Assembly (NCBI GenBank): GCA_031275285.1
Contig: JAISOY010000208.1
Coordinates: 1 to 34,448 of the forward strand
Direction of reading: 5' to 3'
DNA length: 34,448 nucleotides
DNA from: Bacteroidales bacterium
GTDB lineage: Bacteria > Bacteroidota > Bacteroidia > Bacteroidales > UBA4181
This document shows, one piece after another, positions 16,256 through 24,094 of this stretch. The notes beneath the pieces were generated by a model that saw only the letters and a list, made by a program, of their open reading frames with translations, ran no database searches and was not told the DNA's origin. The position numbers were made by a program, and so were the translations under genes. The stretch's first letter is position 1; each line of letters opens with the position of its first letter.

Positions 16256-17254
16256 TCAACCGCGCCTGATACCTATGGCTTTACGGACTTCTTCGATGGT
16301 TTTGGATGCGCTTTCCCTGGCTTTATCACGCCCAGTGTCAGCCACTTTTGCCAGATAATCCTTATCCTGTATAATTTCATCGAACCTTTCCCGGATCGGC
16401 GCAATATAAGCATTGATATCTTCTGCCAGCTGTTTCTTTAAATCCCCATAACGAATACTGCACTGAGCGTACTGATTTTTGAAAAAATCCAGTGTTTCCG
16501 GAGCAGATACAAGCCCCATGATGGTAAACAGATTCTGTACCGGTTCGGGAGGCGTCTGGTTAGGGGCTGTTGGTCCGGCATCAGTAACAGCTTTCATTAC
16601 TTTTTTCCGGATATCTTCGGCGGTATCCGTCAGATAAATACCGTTTCCTTCCGATTTTCCCATTTTCCCGTTACCGTCCAGTCCCGGTACTTTTACCAAT
16701 TCGGAACCAAAATTGAATGCTTCCGGTTCCGGAAATACTTCACATTGATAGGTACTATTGAAACGGCGTGCATATACCCTGGCCAGTTCCAGATGCTGCT
16801 CCTGGTCTTTTCCGACGGGAACCTTATGGGAACGGTGTATGAGGATGTCCGAAGCCATAAGCACAGGATAGGTCAAAAGCCCGGAATTGATGTTTCCCGG
16901 CTGCAAACGTATCTTATCTTTAAAGGTGGTGGTACGTTCCAGTTCCCCTACATATGCGATCATGTTAAGCAATAGGTACAATTCGGATATCTCAGGGATA
17001 TCACTTTGCACATATAAGGTGCTTTTTTCCGGATCTATGCCTGCAGCGAGGTATACGGCCATGATACGGCGTACATTGTTGTACAGGTCTTCCGGGGTAG
17101 GATGGGTGGTCAACGAATGATAATCGGCAATAAAGAAATAACAGGTCTGGGAATCCTGTAATTTGACAAAATTACGCAATGCACCGAAATAATTCCCCAG
17201 ATGCAGACTTCCTGTCGGCCTGATGCCGCTTAATACAATATCCTGTTTACCCAT
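16256..17254 (-). CDS. trpS: Tryptophan--tRNA ligase
   Basis: The 332-residue product is the normal length for bacterial TrpS. The class I signature is HLGN (residues 18-21, within SGIRPTGSLHLGNYFGA), and the second signature is KMGKSEGNGIYL near residue 200. YVGELERTTTFKDK and MASDILIHRSHKVPVGKDQEQHLELAR are conserved segments around the tryptophan pocket. It charges tRNA-Trp in the cytoplasm. The ATG at 17254 is chosen over a longer frame to 17305, because MGKQDIVLSG is the usual start and a promoter -7 element lies at 17288-17281. Confidence 0.97.
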   Translation of the reverse strand: MGKQDIVLSGIRPTGSLHLGNYFGALRNFVKLQDSQTCYFFIADYHSLTTHPTPEDLYNNVRRIMAVYLAAGIDPEKSTLYVQSDIPEISELYLLLNMIAYVGELERTTTFKDKIRLQPGNINSGLLTYPVLMASDILIHRSHKVPVGKDQEQHLELARVYARRFNSTYQCEVFPEPEAFNFGSELVKVPGLDGNGKMGKSEGNGIYLTDTAEDIRKKVMKAVTDAGPTAPNQTPPEPVQNLFTIMGLVSAPETLDFFKNQYAQCSIRYGDLKKQLAEDINAYIAPIRERFDEIIQDKDYLAKVADTGRDKARESASKTIEEVRKAIGIRRG

Positions 17255-17280
17255 ATTTACCGATTCAATTTTAAAAAGTG

Positions 17281-17288
17281 CAAAGATA
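17281..17288 (-). promoter_or_regulatory. -7 element of the trpS promoter
   Basis: TATCTTTG on the minus strand, followed by C, 27 bp upstream of the trpS ATG. The -33 position falls inside the upstream terminator hairpin and has no clear TTTG, so only the -7 box is supported. Confidence 0.45.
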
Positions 17289-17292
17289 CAAT

Positions 17293-17332
17293 AAGAAAAA
17301 GACACCGGAAATATTTCCGGTGTCTTTTTCTT
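17293..17332 (-). terminator. Intrinsic terminator of the C1 peptidase gene, nearly perfect 40-bp palindrome
   Basis: GACACCGGAAA (17301-17311) pairs with TTTCCGGTGTC (17314-17324). The A- and T-rich flanks (AAGAAAAA and TTTTTCTT) extend the symmetry to 40 bp. It can work in both directions. In context it ends the leftward peptidase transcript just before trpS begins. Confidence 0.9.
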
Positions 17333-17363
17333 ATCTGTCCGGGCAATAGAATGCCCTGAAAGG

Positions 17364-18575
17364 TTATTGTATATTTAACTTTTTGGCAATGTGTTTGGGT
17401 ATAGCCTCTTTATGCACTATATAATTCATGGTTTTGAACGAAAAATAAGGTTCGGAAACATAAAAATAACCATTGTATTTACTATCCGAAGTTCCCCAGG
17501 AGTTTTTCACCTTAAAGAAAGTATTTCCATTCTGATCTTTAGCTATACCGGTGATATGCATACCATGATCGTCGGTGGTCAGGAAGTTATCGAATGCTTG
17601 TTGCCGCATTTCTTGTGTGATCTTTTTCTCAGGAACTATCCCGTCCAGTTTCATGATCTGGCTCTCGCGTTCTTTATCGGAAACACCGATCCAGTGCGCC
17701 TTATCCGAAGCGGACATTTCTTCCGCATTGGTTTCGGGTACTACGGCGAATCCCTTACGGTAAGCAAATCCTTTTTCACTGACATCAGCTCCCCATAATA
17801 CCGAATGGCCATTATTCAGTGCATATCTGGCCACTTCCAGCATTTCATCCATCGGAAGGTTGTAGGATGCTCCCCATATCCAGTTATCCGGTATTTCCAG
17901 AATGAATTTCTGGTAAAAAGGATGGTGGGTATAAGAGGTAATGGACACATAATCATCCAGGTCGACATCTAACGACTGCATGAAACTTTGCGGTGAATAT
18001 TGTTTGCCCTGATAGGTGAATTTTTCAGGACGTTCGCCCAGATAAGCATCCATAAATCCGTTAAAACCGTTGAGCCAGGCTGTGGTCAGGGTATATGCCC
18101 GGTTTTTCGCTTTGGCATCATCGTGTGTTTTTAACACGGCAGTGACATACGCTTTGGCTATGGCGTCCAGTTCGGCATGTACATTTCTATCTTCCCCATA
18201 ATTCAAACCCTGGTATACTTCCTGGGGTACTATCCCGAAGGTACGCATTACCCAGAATACATCTTCAAATGATCCGCCGGCCTCCATATTTATTTTACCA
18301 TGCAGCCGCATATATTTCTCGGCTTTGGCCGGATAGGTATGCCGTACAATCCACATTTCCGAAAGGTCATACTCCGGCTTTCCTTTACGCAACAGTTCAC
18401 TTTCAATAAAAGAAATACCCGCATAACCCCAACAAGTACCTGAGCTACTCTGGTCCTTGACCGGGGTGGTTTTTACTTCTTTGATGACTGTAAACTCATA
18501 ATTCGAATTTTGCTGGGAAAATGCAGCAAAGCCCATCATCAAACAACCCAGAGAAAAAATAACTTTTTTTATCAT
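17364..18575 (-). CDS. Secreted C1 (papain/bleomycin-hydrolase-like) cysteine peptidase
   Basis: A 403-residue protein with a signal peptide (1-20, ending AAFSQ). The catalytic Cys48 lies in DQSSSGTCWGYA, His340 in DDHGMHITG and Asn358 in KVKNSWG, so all three papain residues are present. The long insert and the LSEMWIVRHTYPAKAEKY segment resemble the aminopeptidase C/bleomycin hydrolase branch. The export signal suggests periplasmic or extracellular peptide degradation rather than the usual cytosolic location. It is 64 bp downstream of the metallophosphoesterase gene and probably cotranscribed, with a strong terminator after it. Confidence 0.93.
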   Translation of the reverse strand: MIKKVIFSLGCLMMGFAAFSQQNSNYEFTVIKEVKTTPVKDQSSSGTCWGYAGISFIESELLRKGKPEYDLSEMWIVRHTYPAKAEKYMRLHGKINMEAGGSFEDVFWVMRTFGIVPQEVYQGLNYGEDRNVHAELDAIAKAYVTAVLKTHDDAKAKNRAYTLTTAWLNGFNGFMDAYLGERPEKFTYQGKQYSPQSFMQSLDVDLDDYVSITSYTHHPFYQKFILEIPDNWIWGASYNLPMDEMLEVARYALNNGHSVLWGADVSEKGFAYRKGFAVVPETNAEEMSASDKAHWIGVSDKERESQIMKLDGIVPEKKITQEMRQQAFDNFLTTDDHGMHITGIAKDQNGNTFFKVKNSWGTSDSKYNGYFYVSEPYFSFKTMNYIVHKEAIPKHIAKKLNIQ

Positions 18576-18639
18576 ATATAATTTATTAAAATTTCGCTAA
18601 TATTCAACTGATTAATTAGATATAAACAAAAACAGTATC

Positions 18640-19716
18640 TTATTCCATCACCATATCAAACTGATCATACGATCCTGTACGATGCGCCAGATGTTTGGTT
18701 GAGGGCGAAATACCGAATAAGGGCGAGTAAGTCTTCACCTTTATGGTCTTACCATCAGGCATAAACTCCAATATACGAAGCCAGCCGTCACCGCCGTTAC
18801 CTTCCCATCCTCCGCCAAGGACCTGCACATTAAACATCATCTGGTGTACCTTCTTTCCGGCTGAGTTCTTATCTACCCGGTAAGCGACCGATTCTTCAAA
18901 ATCACCCGGCTTTCCCGTATGACCGCAGATCACCATGAAAATATTGTCGGACGGCTCTATTAACTTCTTCCAGACAGCTTCACCCCAGTTACGCGGCGTA
19001 ATAGCATAGCCTTCTTCTTTGATCCGTTCTGCCGTCCGTTCGCGCAGGAAAGAATGGGTCATAAAAATCACTTTATGACCTTTATACTGCGGATCGGCAG
19101 CTAATTTCTTCGCCCAGTCGAGCACCTCATCCCGCGGAGCAAACTCGGAAGTGATTACCAGCAGCTTTCCCCAGTTCGGTTCATTAAATTCAAACGCCGC
19201 ATTTTCCAATGATTCAACTCCACTTCTGTTCGGGAATGCACTCACGCATATATCACGCCATGCCGTATTTCGTTCGAACGGGAAATATTCGGGAAAATGC
19301 GTCATGCCATTTTCTGAACTTCGGTATCCGTATTCATGATTACCGGCTGAAATAATGTAAGGCACTTTGTTGTCCAAACGCTCAAAAGCGCGCGAACCTG
19401 CTTCCCACATTTCCCGGCTGGTCTGGTTCAACATCTTACGGTTGCGCACGATATTCTCATTCTGCTCAACAATATCACCAGTACACAGCACTGCCTTTAT
19501 CTTCAGGTGATCGATATTGTCGGCGATCCAGGCCGTACAAAGGTCAAACAATGGTTGATTGATGTCATACTTGGTATATCCTTGCGGGTCGCCCAGTAAG
19601 ATCATTGAAAACGAATTCGGATCTGTCAGATGTTGCCGGTCCGCTCTATGCTGGCCTGAAACGAAAAATGAAACACTTAGCAACCAGCTGATAGAAAATA
19701 TTAATTTCTTCTTCAT
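18640..19716 (-). CDS. Secreted calcineurin-like metallophosphoesterase
   Basis: A 358-residue protein with a signal peptide (about 1-21, ending FVSGQ). The metal-binding motifs occur in order: LLGDPQ, CTGDIVEQ, SAGNHEYG, FMTHSFL and ICGHTGKPG. These are the GDxx, GDxx, GNHE, H and GHxH-like signatures. It probably hydrolyses a phosphomonoester or diester outside the cytoplasm. The last motif reads GHTG rather than the usual GHxH, which may alter metal binding. It is first in a likely two-gene unit with the C1 peptidase, driven from the promoter at 19771-19800. Confidence 0.9.
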   Translation of the reverse strand: MKKKLIFSISWLLSVSFFVSGQHRADRQHLTDPNSFSMILLGDPQGYTKYDINQPLFDLCTAWIADNIDHLKIKAVLCTGDIVEQNENIVRNRKMLNQTSREMWEAGSRAFERLDNKVPYIISAGNHEYGYRSSENGMTHFPEYFPFERNTAWRDICVSAFPNRSGVESLENAAFEFNEPNWGKLLVITSEFAPRDEVLDWAKKLAADPQYKGHKVIFMTHSFLRERTAERIKEEGYAITPRNWGEAVWKKLIEPSDNIFMVICGHTGKPGDFEESVAYRVDKNSAGKKVHQMMFNVQVLGGGWEGNGGDGWLRILEFMPDGKTIKVKTYSPLFGISPSTKHLAHRTGSYDQFDMVME

Positions 19717-20141
19717 ATTTATTTAATGTTCTATCTCATGAATCAATATTATACATATCCAGGTATGATGCAAATTTAAACTTTTTTTCGAATGAACAAA
19801 ATGATAAATGTACAACCTTAATTAAGGTTGAAAAAATCAACCGGATAAAAGATGTGGATTTCTATCTTTTTCCATTAGATTATTGTATTTCTGATCCATT
19901 AAATGTTGGGTGGATATTTTTTTATATGATCTCGTTGTAGTCTGAGAACGGTCAATTTCTGATCAGTGATCAATGTGAATCAGAAAACCTTCAACATTTA
20001 ATCGAAAAAAGTAATCGTTTATTTGTTTTTGTCAAAAGAAAGTCATTCCTTCAAGGATTCTTTTTAACCAATTATAACTTTTAATTCAACTTTTAATTTA
20101 ATTATTGCTTTTAGTTCAATTATTTATTATCCAATTTAAAC
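19717..20141. other. 425-bp gene-free region with several inverted repeats
   Basis: No credible gene is present. It holds the leftward promoter of the metallophosphoesterase and a perfect 18-bp palindrome CAACCTTAATTAAGGTTG at 19813-19830, just upstream of that promoter. An 11-bp inverted repeat is formed by ATTAAATGTTG at 19898-19908 and CAACATTTAAT at 19992-20002. TCTGAT/ATCAGA pairs lie within it. Near 20078-20120, CTTTTAATTCA-like units repeat three times ahead of the small secreted ORF. Confidence 0.6.
19771..19800 (-). promoter_or_regulatory. Promoter of the metallophosphoesterase gene
   Basis: TTTG (19800-19797) and TAAATTTG (19778-19771) on the minus strand are 18 bp apart. The predicted start is near 19764, giving a leader of about 48 nt. 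Confidence 0.6.
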
Positions 20142-20333
20142 ATGAAAATTTCAAAATTTGTAGGTGTATTGGTCGCATTGGCAATTGTAGGATTGTCATT
20201 AGGAGATGCTTTGACCGGACATGGTATCAAAGTTAACAAGAATTTAAACCCTATTGTAGTGGGTGATGGTAGTAGCAGTTCTGGTGGTAGTTCTAGTTCT
20301 AGCAGCAGCAGTAGCTCCGATGATAGCAATTAG
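20142..20333 (+). CDS. Small secreted-type protein with C-terminal Ser/Gly tract
   Basis: The 63-residue protein begins MKISKFVGVLVALAIVGLSLG, a clear export signal or membrane helix. A short mature part follows (DALTGHGIKVNKNLNPIVVG), then a tract of Ser and Gly ending DDSN. I do not recognise the family. It resembles in layout the small NVEALA-type peptides found beside 6-bladed beta-propeller genes in Bacteroidales, but lacks that motif. The Ser tract is low-complexity DNA (AGC/AGT/TCT) and overlaps the next reading frame. The original protein may have continued, through a frame change, into the Cys-rich sequence encoded by 20266-20523. Confidence 0.6.
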   Translation: MKISKFVGVLVALAIVGLSLGDALTGHGIKVNKNLNPIVVGDGSSSSGGSSSSSSSSSSDDSN

Positions 20334-20523
20334 TACTGCTGCGCCAGAGGGTTGTAAAACCGACTTCACACTTATAAAGAATGGTAATGAAACAATGTTT
20401 AATTATGATTGCGTAATAGGAAGTGATTCAGGATACATGATTTGTTATTTTTCTTGTACTGGATGTTCTGCAAGTGCCCAATGTCCCTATGAAAATATTA
20501 TAACAATGACATGCAAAAAATAG
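20266..20523 (+). CDS. Cys-rich small reading frame overlapping the Ser tract (frameshifted tail or separate peptide)
   Basis: From the ATG at 20266 this frame is open for 85 residues. The first 25 are Val/Ala-rich and come from the same DNA that encodes Ser/Gly in the other frame, so they look like a signal peptide but may be an artefact of the repeat. The following 55 residues are compositionally normal and contain six Cys: EGCKTDF, NYDCVIG, ICYFSCTGCS, AQCPYE and MTCKK hold seven when the last is counted. Spacing CxxxCxxC suggests disulfides or metal binding. Either this is the true C-terminus of the upstream ORF reached by a +1 shift, or an independent secreted peptide. Confidence 0.45.
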   Translation: MVVAVLVVVLVLAAAVAPMIAISTAAPEGCKTDFTLIKNGNETMFNYDCVIGSDSGYMICYFSCTGCSASAQCPYENIITMTCKK

Positions 20524-20549
20524 GTTTGTTTTTTCATGCTCCACAAATA

Positions 20550-20685
20550 ACCTGAGTTTTGGATAAAATTGATTTTATTAAATTTTCAGCAAAAAAACAC
20601 ATAATAATCATGTGATAAGACATATACGGATAATTGTCCTCCTTTCTCTTATCCGAAACTTAGGTAAAATAAGTATATGCCTTAT
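20550..20685 (+). promoter_or_regulatory. Intergenic element with interleaved inverted repeats (attenuator or pseudoknot candidate)
   Basis: ACCTGAGTTTTGGATAA (20550-20566) can pair with TTATCCGAAACTTAGGT (20649-20665): 17 bp with two G-U pairs. ATAAGACATATAC (20615-20627) can pair with GTATATGCCTTAT (20673-20685): 13 bp with one mismatch. The two stems interleave. CGGATAA (20627-20633) competes for the same TTATCCG (20649-20655). The element fills the 287-bp gap between the Cys-rich frame and the beta-propeller gene. No known riboswitch was recognised. Confidence 0.45.
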
Positions 20686-20810
20686 ATAAATTAGGAATAC
20701 TCAAATTAGATTTTCAATAACGAAATTTTGAAATTGCTAAAAATCAAACCTAAATTCTGACATTTTGACATACAAAAATATAACAATATTCTAATTATAA
20801 ATAAGTTCTA

Positions 20811-22022
20811 ATGGAAAAAGTTTTTTTTCTCTTTTTTTCTTTCTTTTTCTTTTTTTCATGTTCAGTCCGGCAAAGAGAGTCGCATTTGGAAGGGGATTGT
20901 ATTACCATAAACCTTGATGGAGAAAAAGAGGCATTCATCCCAATTTCATCTGTTTTTAAAAATGTGCAGCCAATCATACTTGAAACCGGCAAAGATTGTT
21001 TAATAGGCAATCTTAGTGAACTTCAGGTTTTTGACGGGCATATTTATGTATTTGACAAATATTTTGCAAAAAGTTTGTTCGTATTTGACATGGAAGGCCG
21101 GTTTATCCGCAAAATAGGCAATGTAGGAAAAGGTCCCGGAGAATATATTCAAGCAAACGATTTTACATTAGATACGGAGAACCGGTTTATTTACCTTAGT
21201 GATCGGGGTAACCGTGTGCATAAATATCAATTGGATGGAACATATATTAATTCAATCACGATACCGATCCCCCGTTCAAATATCAATTTCATTCAATATT
21301 ACAATGGCCGGTTATATGCGGATGTTTTTCCGTGGGAACCTGACATGGCTGATTACATGCTGTTGGAAACAGATCCGGATAATGGGAAAATTCTGTCACG
21401 TTCGCTTCCGATAAAATACAATAAGGGATGGGCAGAACTGTTTTTTATGGGGCACAGTTTTTTTATGTCGCGCTTAAACAGTCCCCCAAGATACACCCAA
21501 TTGTTTATGGACTATATCGTATCTGTAGACAAAGAGATCACCCCCTATATCGAACTGAAAAGTAAAAACCTGATAACGGATAACGATTTAAAAAATTTGC
21601 CCGAGACCACATACAAGACGAATTTAATGGAAAAGTTGGAACCTCTTCAGGGACGTTCAAAGATATTTGATGTACATAACTTTGTTGAAAATGAAAATGT
21701 TATCATTTTTAGCTACCAGACTGTAATATTCAATTATTTTACGGTAGTGTACTCTAAGGAAACAGGAACAGTGAGGATAGCGGAATACTTATGCAATGAT
21801 TTGATTTTCAAACACGACAAAAGCGGATTGTATGGACGATTTATATTTTTCGATGCGAAGGGCGCTTATGAAATATTACATACAAATATGATCGATGATT
21901 TTCAGGAATCAATGAGGAACAATGAACTACTTCCCGGTTTAGAAAAAGCAGAACAATTAATGGAATTAAATACTGAATCTAATCCGGTTATTTTTTACTA
22001 TGAATTCAAGGATGCAGAATAA
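20811..22022 (+). CDS. 6-bladed beta-propeller lipoprotein
   Basis: A 403-residue protein. A Phe-rich signal peptide ends in the lipobox FFSC (Cys17). Propeller blades are visible as repeats such as LQVFDGHIYVFDKYFAKSLFVFDMEGRFIRKIG and DTENRFIYLSDRGNRVHKYQLDGTYINSI, with the GKGPGEY loop typical of the Bacteroidota 6-bladed beta-propeller family. The biochemical role of these surface or periplasmic lipoproteins is not established. They often sit next to small secreted peptide genes and thioredoxin-like proteins, as here. The 3' end overlaps the next gene by 11 bp. A poly-T-rich start codes the signal peptide. Confidence 0.85.
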   Translation: MEKVFFLFFSFFFFFSCSVRQRESHLEGDCITINLDGEKEAFIPISSVFKNVQPIILETGKDCLIGNLSELQVFDGHIYVFDKYFAKSLFVFDMEGRFIRKIGNVGKGPGEYIQANDFTLDTENRFIYLSDRGNRVHKYQLDGTYINSITIPIPRSNINFIQYYNGRLYADVFPWEPDMADYMLLETDPDNGKILSRSLPIKYNKGWAELFFMGHSFFMSRLNSPPRYTQLFMDYIVSVDKEITPYIELKSKNLITDNDLKNLPETTYKTNLMEKLEPLQGRSKIFDVHNFVENENVIIFSYQTVIFNYFTVVYSKETGTVRIAEYLCNDLIFKHDKSGLYGRFIFFDAKGAYEILHTNMIDDFQESMRNNELLPGLEKAEQLMELNTESNPVIFYYEFKDAE

Positions 22023-22611
22023 ACGACTATTTGTGGTGATTGTTGCACTTAGTGCAACAATTATCTGTTTTGGCTTAGGTGTAATGATCAAACCGCGAAC
22101 GACGGCGCAACCAGCGGAATCGTTACAAAGTATCCTGATGGAACATATAGAATATTCACCGGAAGTATACCGGGCGCACGAAAATTATGCAGGGCAACTG
22201 TATAATGATACTATCATGCTTATTTACCGTTATTCCTCCAGAATGTGTACTCCCTGTTATCAAGATGATCTGATTGATTTGAAAGAATTCATCGAAATCA
22301 TTTGTCGGAATGTAGTATTGGTATTACCAGCTTATCCTTCCAATGACCGCAGAAGTCATATACGCATAAATAGCGAAACTCAAGGGCTAAAATACAGGAA
22401 TATTCCTCCCGATTCCCTGGCATTGCCCATACACGCAGACGAAGGCGAAAAACGTTACTTTGCTATAATGGATACTCAGGGTCATGTAGGCATGGTTTTC
22501 TTTCCGGAAAAAGGGCGGCAGGACCTTACCCGGCGTTATTTTCGGGAGATTGCAAAGTTTTTCCCATCACATACGGATGTAAAAAAAGACAGTGTGGTCA
22601 TTACTCCTTAA
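22012..22611 (+). CDS. Membrane-anchored thioredoxin-like protein with CxxC
   Basis: A 199-residue protein. One N-terminal helix (about residues 7-25) anchors a periplasmic domain. MLIYRYSSRMCTPCYQDDL near residue 75 is the thioredoxin-like strand plus the CTPC redox pair, and YFAIMDTQGHVGMVFFPEK is a later strand of the fold. It probably makes or breaks disulfides, or delivers electrons, to an exported substrate. The start at 22012 places the helix at the N-terminus; an ATG at 22000 is possible. It overlaps the propeller gene and is followed after 16 bp by the membrane glycosyltransferase. The Cys-rich small frame upstream is an attractive but unproven substrate. Confidence 0.78.
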   Translation: MQNKRLFVVIVALSATIICFGLGVMIKPRTTAQPAESLQSILMEHIEYSPEVYRAHENYAGQLYNDTIMLIYRYSSRMCTPCYQDDLIDLKEFIEIICRNVVLVLPAYPSNDRRSHIRINSETQGLKYRNIPPDSLALPIHADEGEKRYFAIMDTQGHVGMVFFPEKGRQDLTRRYFREIAKFFPSHTDVKKDSVVITP

Positions 22612-22627
22612 ATCTGCACTATTCTAT

Positions 22628-23949
22628 ATGAAAATTTTAAAGAACTATTATCTTCTATTGGTAATTACCTGCTTGATGGTCTATCTTCCCAGCCTGTGGA
22701 ATGATTTCCAGACAGGTTGGGATGATCAGTGGGCTGTAATGAACCGTTATACGGAGGATGGGTTTACAAAGGAGAACCTGCAGGCGGTGTTTGGCGATTA
22801 TTATTACGGACAGTACAGTCCCGTCAATACCGTTTTCTATATGATGATCTATGATGTATTTGGCTATAACCCTCTCATTTTTCATCTTTACTCGTTGCTG
22901 TTGCACATCGCCAATTGTTGCCTGCTGTTCCTGTTTTTGCGGCAGATAGCTGCAATATTTACCAACCGTGCGTCGCAAGGCAATCCGTCTATTCTGGTAT
23001 TTGCGGCCACCCTGCTTTTTGCCGTCCATCCTTTGCAGGTGGAATCCGTCTGCTGGATCAGCGCTTCCAAGATACCGCTTTATACCTTTTTTATATTACT
23101 GTCTTTGCTGGCTTTTCTCAGGTATACCGATACCGGGAAAGTATGGTTTTATTTTGTATCCTTTGTATTGTTCATGTGTGCTTTTGGCAGTAAGGAACAG
23201 GCGATCGTGCTGCCTGCCACTTTATTGTTGCTCGACTGGGCGCTGGGACGCGACCGCAAGCCCGGACGCTTCGGTAACTGGCCGGAATTACTGCTCGAGA
23301 AGCTTCCGTTTATCCTGTTTGCCCTTTTTGCCGCCCTGTACACCCGTTCGCACCAGAGTCTGGAATATACGGAGCAGGTAGCCGGCTATCCCTTCTGGCA
23401 GCGGCTGGTGTTCGCCTGCTATTCGCTGGTAGTGTATGCAGGCCGTCTCGTGCTGCCCACCCGCTTATTGTATATCTATCCTTTCCCCATGGCTCCCGGT
23501 AGCGAACTGCCTTTGCTTTACCTTATCTATCCTGTGGTGGTGGCGGCAGCCATATACCTGCTTTGTGTCAACATCAGGAAAATTCCCCGTCCGGTGATCT
23601 TCGGCCTCTTGTTTTATCTGGTCAATATGGCGCTGATGCTCCATGTGGTCCCCATGAGCCGTTTTATGATCACTGCCGACCGTTATGTGTACCTCGCTTC
23701 TGCCGGATTGTTTTTTATTGCGGCATGTTATGCCGTACCCTGGTTGCAAAAGATGGCCGTCACCGGAAAAAAAGTATCTTTGCCGTTGTCGTGTGCTACC
23801 TGCTGTATCTGGGCGGTTATGCGCATATCCGTACCCATGCATGGAAGGACAGCGATACGGTGAAAAAAGGATTCCGGGAACTGATCCACTATCGTTCACC
23901 GGAACCCGAGGAACAAAAACAGGACGTGTCAACAGGCGATACCCCATGA
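22628..23949 (+). CDS. Multi-pass GT-C type membrane glycosyltransferase (TMTC/PMT-like), frameshifted near the 3' end
   Basis: The first frame (22628-23863) encodes about ten membrane helices. WDDQW near residue 33 is an acidic loop-1 motif of GT-C enzymes, and QYSPVNTVFYMMIYDVFGYNPLIFHLYSLLLH matches the TMTC-like family. RFMITADRYVYLASAGLFF is the later conserved loop. At 23767-23773 the codons GGA AAA AAA run through seven A. After this the original frame gives an unrelated tail ending at 23863, whereas the -1 frame continues with the last helix (SIFAVVVCYLLYLGGYAHI) and THAWKDSDTV, the expected family ending, to a stop at 23949. So there is a lost A, a sequencing error, or a programmed -1 shift. 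Its substrate, perhaps the Ser-rich protein, is inference. Confidence 0.8.
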
Positions 23950-24050
23950 ACCGGGCATGATACGTCAATGAAAATAAATCATGCGAACTGCATTAATTAT
24001 TGTTTATTTTAAGTCGAAAAGTATAAATGTTCATAAAGTTTGAAAGTGAA

Positions 24051-24084
24051 GTTCTTTGTTCATTTTTAATTCTCCATTCTCCAT
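24051..24084 (-). repeat. Short repeat of the ATGGAGAATGGAGAATTAAA type
   Basis: On the minus strand the spacer before the signal peptidase gene reads ATGGAGAATGGAGAATTAAA followed by AATGAAC. From memory, similar strings recur as intergenic repeats in many Bacteroidota genomes. Only one copy was noticed in this window. Confidence 0.35.
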
Positions 24085-24094
24085 TTTTTTACGT

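Noticed and set aside
20795..21010. Leftward frame with a Lys-rich stretch
   Set aside because: It is antisense to the poly-Phe signal peptide of the beta-propeller lipoprotein.
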